Shown here piece after piece: positions 1-7,547 of a stretch of 64,000 nucleotides of DNA (position 1 is the first letter of the stretch; the number at the start of each line of letters is the position of its first letter). The position numbers and the translations under genes were made by a program. Source of the DNA: Bacteroidota bacterium. GTDB lineage: Bacteria > Bacteroidota > Bacteroidia > NS11-12g > UBA955. The notes below the pieces were generated by a model. It saw only the letters and a program-made list of their open reading frames with translations. It did not search any database and had not been told where the DNA came from. The stretch covers positions 124,001 to 188,000 of the forward strand of contig JAGXTF010000118.1 in NCBI GenBank assembly GCA_018333525.1, written 5' to 3'.

Positions 1-365
1 TTTATGGTTTTTCCGATTGGATAATTTCTAATAAGGTCAGGATGAAAAATCAATAACCATCCATCGGGGTGCTCATTTTCGCTTTGGGTCGTTGATGCAA
101 TTTGGCCCGGTTCCATAAATGCTAAAACTCCTTCGTCAAAGTCGTAATAATTTTGACCATAACTGAACTTGCAATCAGAGTTATGCTTTATTGAAACTGT
201 GTAAAAATTCAATATTACTTTAACCGAATTCTCTATGGAAGATAAATGAACATCGCTATAATTTATCAAACTAACCAATGGGTGTTTAGGCTTTGGGACT
301 CCCATTAATTTATGCAATTCCGAAACAGAATTTATTTTAATGATTTTATTTTCTTTTGAACTCAT
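1..365 (-). CDS. AraC-family transcriptional regulator, N-terminal part (cut by window edge)
   Basis: About 121 residues are visible, starting from ATG at 363-365 and running off the left edge. The N-terminus (residues ~20-120) looks like the ligand-binding cupin-like half of AraC regulators: a 'PKHPLVSLI' stretch, then 'FMEPGQ' and 'GWLLIFHPDL', which are typical in Bacteroidota AraC proteins. The DNA-binding helix-turn-helix half lies outside the window. The start is 2 bases after the stop of the short-chain dehydrogenase, so the two are co-transcribed, and the regulator probably controls that reductase operon (inference). I am fairly sure of the family but cannot see the HTH. Confidence 0.75.
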   Translation of the reverse strand, partial: MSSKENKIIKINSVSELHKLMGVPKPKHPLVSLINYSDVHLSSIENSVKVILNFYTVSIKHNSDCKFSYGQNYYDFDEGVLAFMEPGQIASTTQSENEHPDGWLLIFHPDLIRNYPIGKTI

Positions 366-367
366 AG

Positions 368-1294
368 TCATTTAAAATTATAAATAATTTGGGTTAATTT
401 TTCAGAAACCTTCCACAGTTTTCCAGCTATCTCTTTTTCATAGGATTTGTGACTTGACTTTACCAATTCAGGGTATCCGCGCATTTCATTCATTTTGGTT
501 GGTCCAAAATATTCACCACCTGTTACACCTGTATCTGTTGCTGCTCTTAATATTGGTAATGTACCCATCTTAACGTTCTGTGCAAGTAAATTAGTAATTA
601 TGGCTTGAACAAAAAAACCTGTATGCCTTGTAAGATTTGTTTTTGTATAGCCTGGGTGAGCTGCAACAGCTGTAATGTCAATCTTGTTCGCTTTCAGTTG
701 TCTGTCTAATTCGTAGGCAAATAATAGGTTTGCTAGTTTGCTTTGAGTATAGGATATGTATTTGTTATATCCTTTATCAAAATTTAGGTCATCAAAATGA
801 ATATCGGGCTTTCCCATTTTTGCCTTGTGTTGTCCGCTTGACTGTATTGCTATACGAGAATTAGGTGTGCTTTTTAATAAGTCCAAAAGTAAACCAGTTA
901 GCAGGAAATGTCCTAAATGATTCGTTCCAAATTGAACTTCAAATTTTTGTTTGGTTAGTTCTCGTTTTACCGGAAACATAACTCCTGCATTATTTATGAG
1001 CACATCAAGTTGCTTATACTTCTTATGAAACTCTTCAGAAAATTTATGTATTGAAGCAAAGTCGGACAAGTCTAGTTGCATTAGATCTAACTTAGCAATA
1101 GCGTTTTCTTTTTTGATAAATGAAATTGCTTCATTACCACTTTTCAGGTTACGGGCAGTCATAACTACGTGAGCACCTTTACTGCTCAATACTTTTGTTG
1201 CTTCTAATCCAAGTCCACTATTTGCACCAGTAATGAGAATTGTTTTTCCCTGCTGTGAAGGAATCTCGTCTGCTGTCCAATTTCTTGTTGCCAT
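368..1294 (-). CDS. Short-chain dehydrogenase/reductase (SDR), oxidoreductase
   Basis: Classical SDR of 308 residues. Visible motifs are the cofactor loop TGANSGLG (22-29), NNAG (101-104), a Ser-Ser pair near 152-153, and the catalytic Tyr182-x-x-x-Lys186. The N-terminus 'NWTADEIPSQQGK' resembles the usual start of retinol-dehydrogenase-like SDRs. It likely reduces or oxidises a carbonyl/alcohol with NAD(P); the substrate cannot be told. The first 17 codons and the leader are duplicated about 1.1 kb upstream, where they are fused to a foreign DJ-1-like gene. The gene sits 21 bases after that gene's stop and 2 bases before the AraC regulator, so it is probably the middle gene of a three-gene operon. 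Confidence 0.9.
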   Translation of the reverse strand: MATRNWTADEIPSQQGKTILITGANSGLGLEATKVLSSKGAHVVMTARNLKSGNEAISFIKKENAIAKLDLMQLDLSDFASIHKFSEEFHKKYKQLDVLINNAGVMFPVKRELTKQKFEVQFGTNHLGHFLLTGLLLDLLKSTPNSRIAIQSSGQHKAKMGKPDIHFDDLNFDKGYNKYISYTQSKLANLLFAYELDRQLKANKIDITAVAAHPGYTKTNLTRHTGFFVQAIITNLLAQNVKMGTLPILRAATDTGVTGGEYFGPTKMNEMRGYPELVKSSHKSYEKEIAGKLWKVSEKLTQIIYNFK

Positions 1295-1312
1295 TTTTTA
1301 TATTTTTAATTA
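1251..1312. repeat. Direct repeat copy A (SDR leader plus first codons)
   Basis: 62 bases covering the ribosome-binding region and first ~14 codons of the SDR gene. It matches 2358-2420 with three substitutions and one base of length difference in a T run. The two copies flank the GC-rich DJ-1-like segment and define its ends. Confidence 0.9.
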
Positions 1313-1315
1313 CGG

Positions 1316-2401
1316 TTACTTACTCAGCTGCTTGCTGCTGGTGCGCCGGGCGGCTAGGGTGCTGGCGACGACGCTACGCAGTTTGGCAGTCTGCTGGTCG
1401 ATGGCCTGCGGGCCGTTGCCGGTAAGCAGTCGCACAGACGGCTCGTAGGCCAGTTTGGGGGCGGAGATATTGAAGGAAGTCGCAAGTGTGAAGCCAGCTT
1501 CCTTGATGGCCTTGTCGACGAAGAAGGAGAGTCGGGTCTTCTTGCCGGGGACGTGTGGGTAGAGGAACCGTAGTGCAAACAGCTCGCCGATTGTTGGGAC
1601 GGTCGAGATGGTGGCGGCGAGGAACGGGTTGTCGCCGACAAGGTAGGGGCTACCCTGCATGTCGACACGCTGCCTGGTGGAGGTCACCCCAACTGGTGCG
1701 TGACAGATCAGCGAGATGATGACCCCGTTTTCCCGGGCTAGGTGGAGGGTTTCGCCGAGCCACGGATTGTCATGGAAGTCGACCATGGGGGCGTGACCAC
1801 CTGGGGCGTGGATGAAGTCAAAGTCGGCGAAGGTAAAAGGGTCGGCCGGGTCGCGGTGACGCTGGACGAGTTCCTGCAGCGAGTGGAAAGTACCCTCGGG
1901 CAGCTTGTTGAGGCGGCGGATCAGTTCGGGGCGGTATTCAGCGAGCTCCGGCTCGCTGTTGGGCAATAGTTCGGAGATCGGGATCTTGCCTATGTGACGC
2001 TCCAGCAGCTGGACTTCCTGCTCACGGCGGGCCACCAACTCGGGGTAGCGCTGCCGGAAGCTGTTGACTTCGAACGAGTGGCGGCGCTGCTGCATTCGGA
2101 GTGGGATGGTCTTGGCACCGGTCTTCTCGATGGATTGCACAGACAGGGCCATGCCATTGATGTCTAGTTGAGGTGCGTTACCATCGGGAGTAACGAAGGT
2201 GAACTCGTAGTCGTTCTCGAACTCCTTAAGCACTTGTGCCATCTCAACCAGAAAGAACCCGGTCGAGATCGACTTGACGTCGGCCGGTTTGGTCAGCGGC
2301 AGCTGTCGGGCCGAAGAGATGATTATTAGTGCACGGCGCTTGGTGGTGGATTTCCTTTGCTGTGAAGGAATCTCGTCCGCTGTCCAATTTTTTGTTGCCA
2401 T
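1316..2401 (-). CDS. Chimeric DJ-1/PfpI-family protein (foreign, GC-rich) with SDR-derived N-terminus
   Basis: 361 residues. Residues 1-17 are a near copy of the start of the neighbouring SDR (MATKNWTADEIPSQQRK versus MATRNWTADEIPSQQGK). From about residue 20 the protein is a DJ-1/PfpI/Hsp31-like class I amidotransferase-fold protein: a first strand 'ALIIIS', the conserved acidic residue Glu53 in 'GFFLVE', PGGH (200-203), and the nucleophile elbow with Cys233-His234 in 'LICHAP'. Such proteins act as chaperones, glyoxalases or amidases; the activity here is unknown. The body is strikingly GC-rich (roughly 60% by eye) while the flanks are about 37-40%, which points to transfer from a high-GC bacterium. 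All nucleophile residues are intact, so it could be functional under the captured SDR promoter. Confidence 0.85.
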   Translation of the reverse strand: MATKNWTADEIPSQQRKSTTKRRALIIISSARQLPLTKPADVKSISTGFFLVEMAQVLKEFENDYEFTFVTPDGNAPQLDINGMALSVQSIEKTGAKTIPLRMQQRRHSFEVNSFRQRYPELVARREQEVQLLERHIGKIPISELLPNSEPELAEYRPELIRRLNKLPEGTFHSLQELVQRHRDPADPFTFADFDFIHAPGGHAPMVDFHDNPWLGETLHLARENGVIISLICHAPVGVTSTRQRVDMQGSPYLVGDNPFLAATISTVPTIGELFALRFLYPHVPGKKTRLSFFVDKAIKEAGFTLATSFNISAPKLAYEPSVRLLTGNGPQAIDQQTAKLRSVVASTLAARRTSSKQLSK

Positions 2402-2420
2402 TTTTTTAGGTTTTTAATTA
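2358..2420. repeat. Direct repeat copy B (now leader and N-terminus of the DJ-1-like gene)
   Basis: Second copy of the 62-63 base repeat at 1251-1312. Here it supplies the start codon (2401) and the first codons of the DJ-1-like chimera. It is probably the original SDR 5' end, since it lies next to the upstream operator-like dyad. Confidence 0.9.
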
Positions 2421-2452
2421 TGACACAAAGGTCAGAAACCTTAAAAGTGTCA
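2421..2452. promoter_or_regulatory. Operator-like element upstream of the DJ-1/SDR/AraC operon
   Basis: Nested inverted repeats: TGACAC (2421-2426) pairs with GTGTCA (2447-2452), and AAGGT (2428-2432) pairs with ACCTT (2438-2442). The same stretch also holds direct repeats GTCAGA (2431-2436 and 2449-2454), 18 bases apart, the kind of spacing AraC proteins use. It lies 20-50 bases upstream of the start at 2401, so it may be the site for the AraC protein at the window edge. This is inference from position and symmetry. Confidence 0.4.
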
Positions 2453-2505
2453 GAGTAGCCAATTCTCTGTATGTTGTATCCTAATCAAGGTTTTCCAGAT
2501 CATAG

Positions 2506-2680
2506 TTCTCCCCTGGTTGGTCTTTTTGAATTCTTGTGTATTTTTCAAATTCACTCAAACCTCGGTAAATTCATGAGACCAACCAGGCATTTTGGGAGAA
2601 TAAATTTGATTGGATTCATGGCGGTCGGTCTCACTCCGCTTCACTCCGCTTCACTCCGCTTCGCTTCGCAAAGACCAACC
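2506..2680. repeat. Twin-hairpin repeat sharing one 9-bp arm
   Basis: The arm GGTTGGTCT occurs at 2515-2523, inverted at 2576-2584, near-identically (GGTCGGTCT) at 2623-2631, and inverted again at 2672-2680. The first pair extends to 12 perfect bases (2512-2523 with 2576-2587), with outer arms TTCTCCC (2506-2512) and GGGAGAA (2594-2600). The second hairpin's loop carries three tandem copies of TCACTCCGCT (2631-2660). No coding sequence is present. Confidence 0.75.
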
Positions 2681-2699
2681 GTGTGAGAAATCATCTCAA

Positions 2700-2745
2700 A
2701 TCCCATTCGTGTTCATTCGTGTAATTCGTGGCTAATTATCTAAAG
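2700..2745. repeat. Dispersed phrase repeat related to the GxxExxY flanking sequence
   Basis: Contains 'TTCATTCGTGTAATTCGTGG', a variant of 'TTCATCCGTGTAATCCGCG' found downstream of the GxxExxY gene near 37486-37505. It is non-coding. The match is short but unlikely to be chance, given the same phrase order. Confidence 0.5.
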
Positions 2746-2747
2746 AA

Positions 2748-2772
2748 AAAAGGCCGCAATTTGCGGCCTTCT
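2748..2772 (-). terminator. Rho-independent terminator of the S46 peptidase gene
   Basis: Stem AAGGCCGCAA / TTGCGGCCTT, followed on the minus strand by a run of T. It lies about 30 bases past the stop of the S46 peptidase gene. Confidence 0.85.
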
Positions 2773-2799
2773 AAATATCATTTGTGGTTTAAGTGATTC

Positions 2800-4971
2800 T
2801 TATTTCACCAGGGTCAATTCATCTACAATATTTTTGGCACCGCCGAGTTTGTCGACGATGAAAAATACAAAACGAATATCTACGCTGATAGTGCGTTGCA
2901 TATCGGGCATGAACATAAAATCACTGCTGATAGCTTCGTAATTACCATCAAACGCAATACCGATCAGTTCACCGTTTCCATTGATTACAGGACTTCCGCT
3001 ATTGCCACCGGTAATGTCGTTGTTGCTCAGAAAACAGGTATGCAATTCGCCATCTTTATCGGCATACATTCCATAATCTTTTTTGCGAATTAAATCCAAT
3101 AATGCAGGAGGTGCATCAAATTCAAAATCACCGGGAACATATTTTTCCAAATATCCTTTTGCAGTGGTAAATGTTTTATTGTGCACACCATCGCGTGGGT
3201 CGTAATTCATAATGGTTCCATAAGTAAGACGCATGGTACCATTGGCATCCGGCGCCCAGGCCTTGTCGGGATTCATTTGAATTTGTGCATTCAAAAACAA
3301 GCGGTTAGCGCGCATCAATTTGGAATTGATATCATCATAAGTTGGTTTCAATTTTACGGTGATGATTTCATAATATTCATTTACAATTGCAAACAAAGGA
3401 TCTTTTGCAAGCTTGGATGCACTTGGCTTTTCGAGGAATTTCGCCATTTTTGCTATAGAAGAAAACATGGATTTATTCCATAGATATTCCGCTACTTTGT
3501 TATAATCTCTTTTGTATTTCACAACCAACTCATTCAGCAATGCCGGCAAATTGTCGTGGTTCAGATCTTCGGAAAGGTGTCGGATTACTTCGGCCAAAAC
3601 CTGCTTTTCAATCGGTGCATAAAAACCATGGAAACTGGCCACCAGATTTTCGGAAAGTTTTGCGGTCATCTCTTTTGCATCGGCTGCTTTGGTTTTGTCT
3701 TTCAGCAGGGTATTCAGTTCGCGCATACTAAAGGCATTCAGCATAGCCTGAGAATTTGCTACTCCGTCTCCGAAATACACCTGATACAAACCATATTCAT
3801 TTAACAGTCTGTAGGCTTCATCGTATAAACTGGTAACATCTCCATACACATCCCCTTTACCGGTTGCGCGTACCCACTTTTCAAAATCCAGTTCTGCCGC
3901 TTTTCTTTTTTCGTACAAACCGGGTCTGGAAAGATCGTAAGCTTCACCTTTGAATTTGTTCCAGTAGTTGCCTAATCCAGCGAGTTTGTCGCTGTATTGC
4001 AAACGCACGGATTTGTCTGCCTTCATGTATTTTTCATACACATCCATAATGTCGCGGCGCAATTGCACACGCATGGGGCGCTCTTTGCCACCGAGGTACT
4101 TAATACCTTCGCTGTAAGTATATCTGGTTGTGCGACCAGGATAACCCATAATCATGGCGAAATCGCCGTCCTGGGTGCCTTTCAGGCTTACCGGAAAGAA
4201 CTTTTCGGGCTTATAAGCCACATTGTTTGCGGCATAGTCGGAAGGTTTGTTGTTGGTTCCGGAATAAATACGGAACATAGAAAAATCGCAGGTATGTCTC
4301 GGCCAGCGCCAGTTATCGGTTTCGCCGCCAAATTTACCTACGTTTTCCGGAGGAGTACCTACCAAACGAATATCGCGATACACTTCGTAATACATGGCCA
4401 GGTATTGGTTTCCACCATAAAAAGAAGTAACCTCCACCACATAATTTCCTTTGTCTTCGCCAAGGGCATCTTTGAGTTCTTTGTTTAATTCCTGAAGTTT
4501 TTTCATCAGGGCTTCTGTTCTTTTTGCTTCATCGCCATTAATTGCAATGCCATCCAGCACTTTGCCGGTTACATCTTCAATTTTGCGCAAAAATCCGATG
4601 TTGAAGTTCGCAGGGCGCTCTTCGGCCATGGATTTGGCCCAAAAGCCGTTGGTGAGGATATTGTCTGCATCCGTGGAGAGTGCTGCAATAGCGCTGTAAC
4701 CACAGTGGTGGTTGGTAAGGAACAGGCCTTGTCCGCTGATTACTTCACCGGTGCAGAACATTCTGCCGGATTTTTGCATCAAACGCACCACACCGTCTTT
4801 TACGCTGGCTTTGTTGATGCTGTAAATGTCTTCAGCAGTGAGTTTCAATCCTGCGGCCTGCATGGGGTCCTGTATTTTTTGCAACAATACAAGTGGCCAC
4901 ATTCCCTCGTCGGCGCGCAGGCTGAAAAGCCCTGCACAGGCAACGATCAAACTAAGTATTCTTTTTTTCAT
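2800..4971 (-). CDS. S46-family dipeptidyl peptidase, DPP7-like
   Basis: 723 residues from ATG 4971; an upstream in-frame start at 5028 would add 19 residues before the signal peptide and is less likely. Signal peptide is residues 1-~20 (MKKRILSLIV...). S46 peptidases are chymotrypsin-fold periplasmic enzymes that cut dipeptides from peptide N-termini. The catalytic His lies in TNHHCGY (~88-89) and the Ser in GGNSGSP (Ser658). The residue 18 after that Ser sets P1 preference in the family: Gly gives hydrophobic preference (DPP7), Arg gives acidic (DPP11). Here it is Gly676 in 'FDGNYE', so DPP7-type hydrophobic specificity is expected. It would serve peptide and amino-acid nutrition. A strong terminator follows. 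Confidence 0.93.
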   Translation of the reverse strand: MKKRILSLIVACAGLFSLRADEGMWPLVLLQKIQDPMQAAGLKLTAEDIYSINKASVKDGVVRLMQKSGRMFCTGEVISGQGLFLTNHHCGYSAIAALSTDADNILTNGFWAKSMAEERPANFNIGFLRKIEDVTGKVLDGIAINGDEAKRTEALMKKLQELNKELKDALGEDKGNYVVEVTSFYGGNQYLAMYYEVYRDIRLVGTPPENVGKFGGETDNWRWPRHTCDFSMFRIYSGTNNKPSDYAANNVAYKPEKFFPVSLKGTQDGDFAMIMGYPGRTTRYTYSEGIKYLGGKERPMRVQLRRDIMDVYEKYMKADKSVRLQYSDKLAGLGNYWNKFKGEAYDLSRPGLYEKRKAAELDFEKWVRATGKGDVYGDVTSLYDEAYRLLNEYGLYQVYFGDGVANSQAMLNAFSMRELNTLLKDKTKAADAKEMTAKLSENLVASFHGFYAPIEKQVLAEVIRHLSEDLNHDNLPALLNELVVKYKRDYNKVAEYLWNKSMFSSIAKMAKFLEKPSASKLAKDPLFAIVNEYYEIITVKLKPTYDDINSKLMRANRLFLNAQIQMNPDKAWAPDANGTMRLTYGTIMNYDPRDGVHNKTFTTAKGYLEKYVPGDFEFDAPPALLDLIRKKDYGMYADKDGELHTCFLSNNDITGGNSGSPVINGNGELIGIAFDGNYEAISSDFMFMPDMQRTISVDIRFVFFIVDKLGGAKNIVDELTLVK

Positions 4972-5079
4972 TGGTTTTTCTGAAAATAGGGGTGCAAATA
5001 TCCAATTTTTAAGCCGATTCAGGGCCAAACTATGTCCAAAAAAAGGTGAATCTTATCGGAGAATAGGAATTAAACCGAA

Positions 5080-5787
5080 TCAGTTTGCCAATTGGCTGGC
5101 TACTTCGCGAATTTCAAAACAAATACGGGCAGTTTCTGCCTGAATTAATGGATGCGGGGTATTGGGCAATATACTGAGGGTGGCGTTGGGTATGGCTTTG
5201 AAAATATCCAATGTTTCGTCCATACTCACCATGCGATCGCGGTCGCCGAGCATAATGCGGCAGGGTTTGGAAATTCCCCGTACATTTTCTGCGCTGATAG
5301 GACTGGTTTGCCCGAGTTCATGCAAAAAACCGCCAATCTGAAATACCAGTTTTTGCCAGTGATCTGCGCCGTGAACTTGTTTTAAATTCTCTACAAATGC
5401 GGGCACTTTGCTTTGCATTTTCATAGGATCCAGCATGGAAATTTCTCTTGCTGCAATATCCGGATCCCAGTGCATTTTAGTCCCCAGAGTAATTGCTGCA
5501 TCTATGGTCGGATTTTCTTGCAACAAGCTGCACAGGGCGAGGTAACCACCCATGGAATGTCCGAAAACAATTAACCCGGAATCCCGATGGAAGTTCTGAT
5601 GAATAAAATTATTTAAAAAATTACACATGACCTCCACCGTCCAGGTACCGTCTACAAAAGCCTCCCCCTGATGCCCCGGGAAATTGAGACATTTTACATC
5701 AAAATCATCGGATAATGAATTGGATATATCCTGAAATTCCGTGGCGGAACCAAGCGCACCGTGAAGCAGAAGTATTTGGGTTTTCAT
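5080..5787 (-). CDS. Alpha/beta-hydrolase
   Basis: 235 residues with the alpha/beta-hydrolase pattern: HG oxyanion segment at residues 9-10, nucleophile elbow GHSMGG with Ser78, a late Asp in 'LGDRDRMVS' and His in 'NTPHPL'. The catalytic triad looks complete. It is a cytoplasmic esterase or lipase-like enzyme of unknown substrate (no signal peptide). Its ATG overlaps the pyrE stop by 4 bases, so it is translationally coupled behind pyrE. Confidence 0.85.
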   Translation of the reverse strand: MKTQILLLHGALGSATEFQDISNSLSDDFDVKCLNFPGHQGEAFVDGTWTVEVMCNFLNNFIHQNFHRDSGLIVFGHSMGGYLALCSLLQENPTIDAAITLGTKMHWDPDIAAREISMLDPMKMQSKVPAFVENLKQVHGADHWQKLVFQIGGFLHELGQTSPISAENVRGISKPCRIMLGDRDRMVSMDETLDIFKAIPNATLSILPNTPHPLIQAETARICFEIREVASQLAN

Positions 5788-6419
5788 TGTTTCCAGTTTA
5801 TGGGATCCTGAGCAAAGGACTTTACAATTTCCAGTTTATCGGCATTTAAATAGCCATGTTCCACGGCAACTTCTGCCAATACAGGAAAAGATGCAATGGT
5901 GTAAAAGGGCACATTTGCTTCTACAAATCGCTGTTTGGCATCTTCAAAACCATAAGTAAACAGGGCAACCAGCCCAATTACCTCCGCTCCTGCTTCGCGA
6001 ACCGCCTGTACAGCCTGCAAACTGCTTTTGCCGGTTGAAATAAGATCTTCTACCAAAAGCACTTTGGATCCGGCTACCAAATGGCCTTCAATCTGATTTT
6101 TCATGCCATGTTTTTTGGGCTCAGGCCGCACATAACAATTGGGAAGTCCCATTACATCTGCCATTAAAGCACCATGTGCAATGCCTGCCGTTGCGATTCC
6201 TGCAATTACTTCCGTCTGCGGAAAATACTGTCGGGCAAGGGCTGCAAGCTCATTTTTAACAAAAGTGCGCACTTCGGGAAATGACAAAACCATGCGGTTG
6301 TCGCAGTAAATGGGAGACTGAATTCCGCTGGTCCATGTAAAGGGATTGTCAGGGTTTAGTTTTACGGCATTTATTTCCAGAAGAAATTTCGCTAAATTTG
6401 CGGCTTTATTGGAGGACAT
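5784..6419 (-). CDS. pyrE: Orotate phosphoribosyltransferase
   Basis: 211 residues, the usual length for PyrE. It converts orotate and PRPP to orotidine 5'-phosphate in UMP synthesis. The PRPP-binding motif 'VLLVEDLISTGKSS' is intact, and the N-terminal 'NPFTWTSGIQSPIYCDNR' is diagnostic. The start codon at 6417-6419 overlaps the start codon of the divergent Nudix gene (bases CATG), so each gene's promoter lies inside the other. Downstream it is coupled to an alpha/beta-hydrolase. Confidence 0.97.
   Translation of the reverse strand: MSSNKAANLAKFLLEINAVKLNPDNPFTWTSGIQSPIYCDNRMVLSFPEVRTFVKNELAALARQYFPQTEVIAGIATAGIAHGALMADVMGLPNCYVRPEPKKHGMKNQIEGHLVAGSKVLLVEDLISTGKSSLQAVQAVREAGAEVIGLVALFTYGFEDAKQRFVEANVPFYTIASFPVLAEVAVEHGYLNADKLEIVKSFAQDPINWKQ
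6393..6400 (+). promoter_or_regulatory. Promoter -7 box (TAAATTTG) for the Nudix gene
   Basis: Perfect match to the Bacteroidota TAnnTTTG box, 17 bases before the ATG and inside the antisense of pyrE codons 7-9. No clear -33 element. Confidence 0.65.
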
Positions 6420-7065
6420 GGGGCCGCAAATCTATAAAATTTACTTCAATGAAGGTGCCCTGGTGATTGCCGAATCACCTGCCGCACTTAGCGGCCTGCC
6501 GAATCTGTATTATATTGGGGATGATGAACTGCATAAAAGTTTCAAAATTCTCACCAATGCGGAAATGGCGGGTAAGGTTTTGAATTTCGGGCTTATAAGC
6601 GAAGACCCCGAAGCAACTTTTCGCGAATTCATTGAAGACTATACTGTAATTCAGGCAGCTGGAGGATTGGTATTCAACAAAGAGAACCAATTACTTACTA
6701 TCAAGCGCAACGGACTTTGGGACATGCCCAAGGGCAAAATTGAAAAGCACGAAGACCAGCGTGCAGCCGCATTGCGCGAGGTGATGGAAGAAACAGGCCT
6801 GAACATGATTAATATTTCTGAAAAAGTGGGTGCCACCTACCATGCCTATTTTGAAGATGAAGCCACCATGCTGAAAGAAACGCATTGGTATTTTATGAAC
6901 AGCAGCGGTAAAGGCAAATTAAAACCCCAGGAAGAAGAGGGAATTTCCGAAGTAAAATGGGCCGATCTGGATTGGTTCAAAGGACCGGAGTTTACCACTT
7001 ACCAAAGCATTCGCGATATTGTATCCAAGGCTCTGGCGAACCAGCCTGTAGTTTCCGAAATTTAA
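6418..7065 (+). CDS. Nudix hydrolase
   Basis: 215 residues from ATG 6418, chosen because it follows GGAGG and because family members begin near 'YKIYFN'. The C-terminal two thirds form the Nudix domain. The Nudix box runs from 'GKIEKHEDQRAAALREVMEETGL' with the REVMEETG core, which binds a divalent metal and hydrolyses nucleoside-diphosphate-linked compounds. The N-terminal ~70 residues are a Bacteroidota-type extension. The substrate is unknown. It is head-to-head with pyrE and ends convergent with coaD, overlapping by 3 bases. Confidence 0.9.
   Translation: MGPQIYKIYFNEGALVIAESPAALSGLPNLYYIGDDELHKSFKILTNAEMAGKVLNFGLISEDPEATFREFIEDYTVIQAAGGLVFNKENQLLTIKRNGLWDMPKGKIEKHEDQRAAALREVMEETGLNMINISEKVGATYHAYFEDEATMLKETHWYFMNSSGKGKLKPQEEEGISEVKWADLDWFKGPEFTTYQSIRDIVSKALANQPVVSEI
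6427..6434 (-). promoter_or_regulatory. Promoter -7 box (TAGATTTG) for pyrE
   Basis: Perfect TAnnTTTG box read on the minus strand, 7 bases upstream of the pyrE start and inside codons 4-6 of the Nudix gene. It mirrors the box at 6393-6400: TTTGCGGC (6397-6404) and GCCGCAAA (6423-6430) form an inverted repeat around the shared start. Confidence 0.65.
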
Positions 7066-7547
7066 AAATTTCTTTTTACCGAGTCCACATTTACCGCTTC
7101 GGGTACAAAGGGCTTAAAATTTCCGCCATAAATAATCAAATCGCGCACAATGGTGCTGCTGATATAGGCCAATTCAGGAGAGGTAATACAAAAAATTGTT
7201 TCAATTCCGGCGTCCAGTTCCCTGTTTAGTTGGGCTATATGTGCTTCATAGTCGAAGTCACTTCCATTTCTAAGGCCTCTTAAAATATAACGGGCACTGC
7301 GTTCCTTGCAAAAGGCAACTGTTAGATCTGAGTAACTTGCAACTTCCACTTTAGGTTCCTTTTTAAATATTTCCCGTATCCAATTTTCGCGGTCTTCCAG
7401 TTCAAACAGGGTTTGTTTTTTGGTATTGACGCCAATTGCCACAATAATTTTATCAAACAGCGGCAGGCTTCGGTTGATGATGTCTACGTGACCTAGGGTA
7501 ATAGGATCAAAAGTTCCGGCGAATACAGCAATTTTATTTTCCGTCAT
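7062..7547 (-). CDS. coaD: Pantetheine-phosphate adenylyltransferase
   Basis: 161 residues, normal length. It transfers AMP to 4'-phosphopantetheine, the penultimate step of coenzyme A synthesis. The nucleotidyltransferase motif 'GTFDPITLGHVDII' (T/HxGH) is at residues ~11-24, and the second signature (normally ISST.R) is present as 'ISSTIVRDL'. It overlaps rsmD upstream by 4 bases and is last in the DUF3822-rsmD-coaD operon, an arrangement common in Bacteroidota. Confidence 0.96.
   Translation of the reverse strand: MTENKIAVFAGTFDPITLGHVDIINRSLPLFDKIIVAIGVNTKKQTLFELEDRENWIREIFKKEPKVEVASYSDLTVAFCKERSARYILRGLRNGSDFDYEAHIAQLNRELDAGIETIFCITSPELAYISSTIVRDLIIYGGNFKPFVPEAVNVDSVKRNF

Noticed and set aside
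1354-1668. 104-residue Ser/Pro/Arg-rich minus-strand frame within the DJ-1-like gene
   Set aside because: A shadow frame typical of GC-rich coding sequence; the DJ-1 frame carries the conserved motifs.
3997-4488. 163-residue plus-strand reading frame
   Set aside because: Antisense to the S46 peptidase, whose protein is clearly conserved; no signal for a gene on the plus strand.
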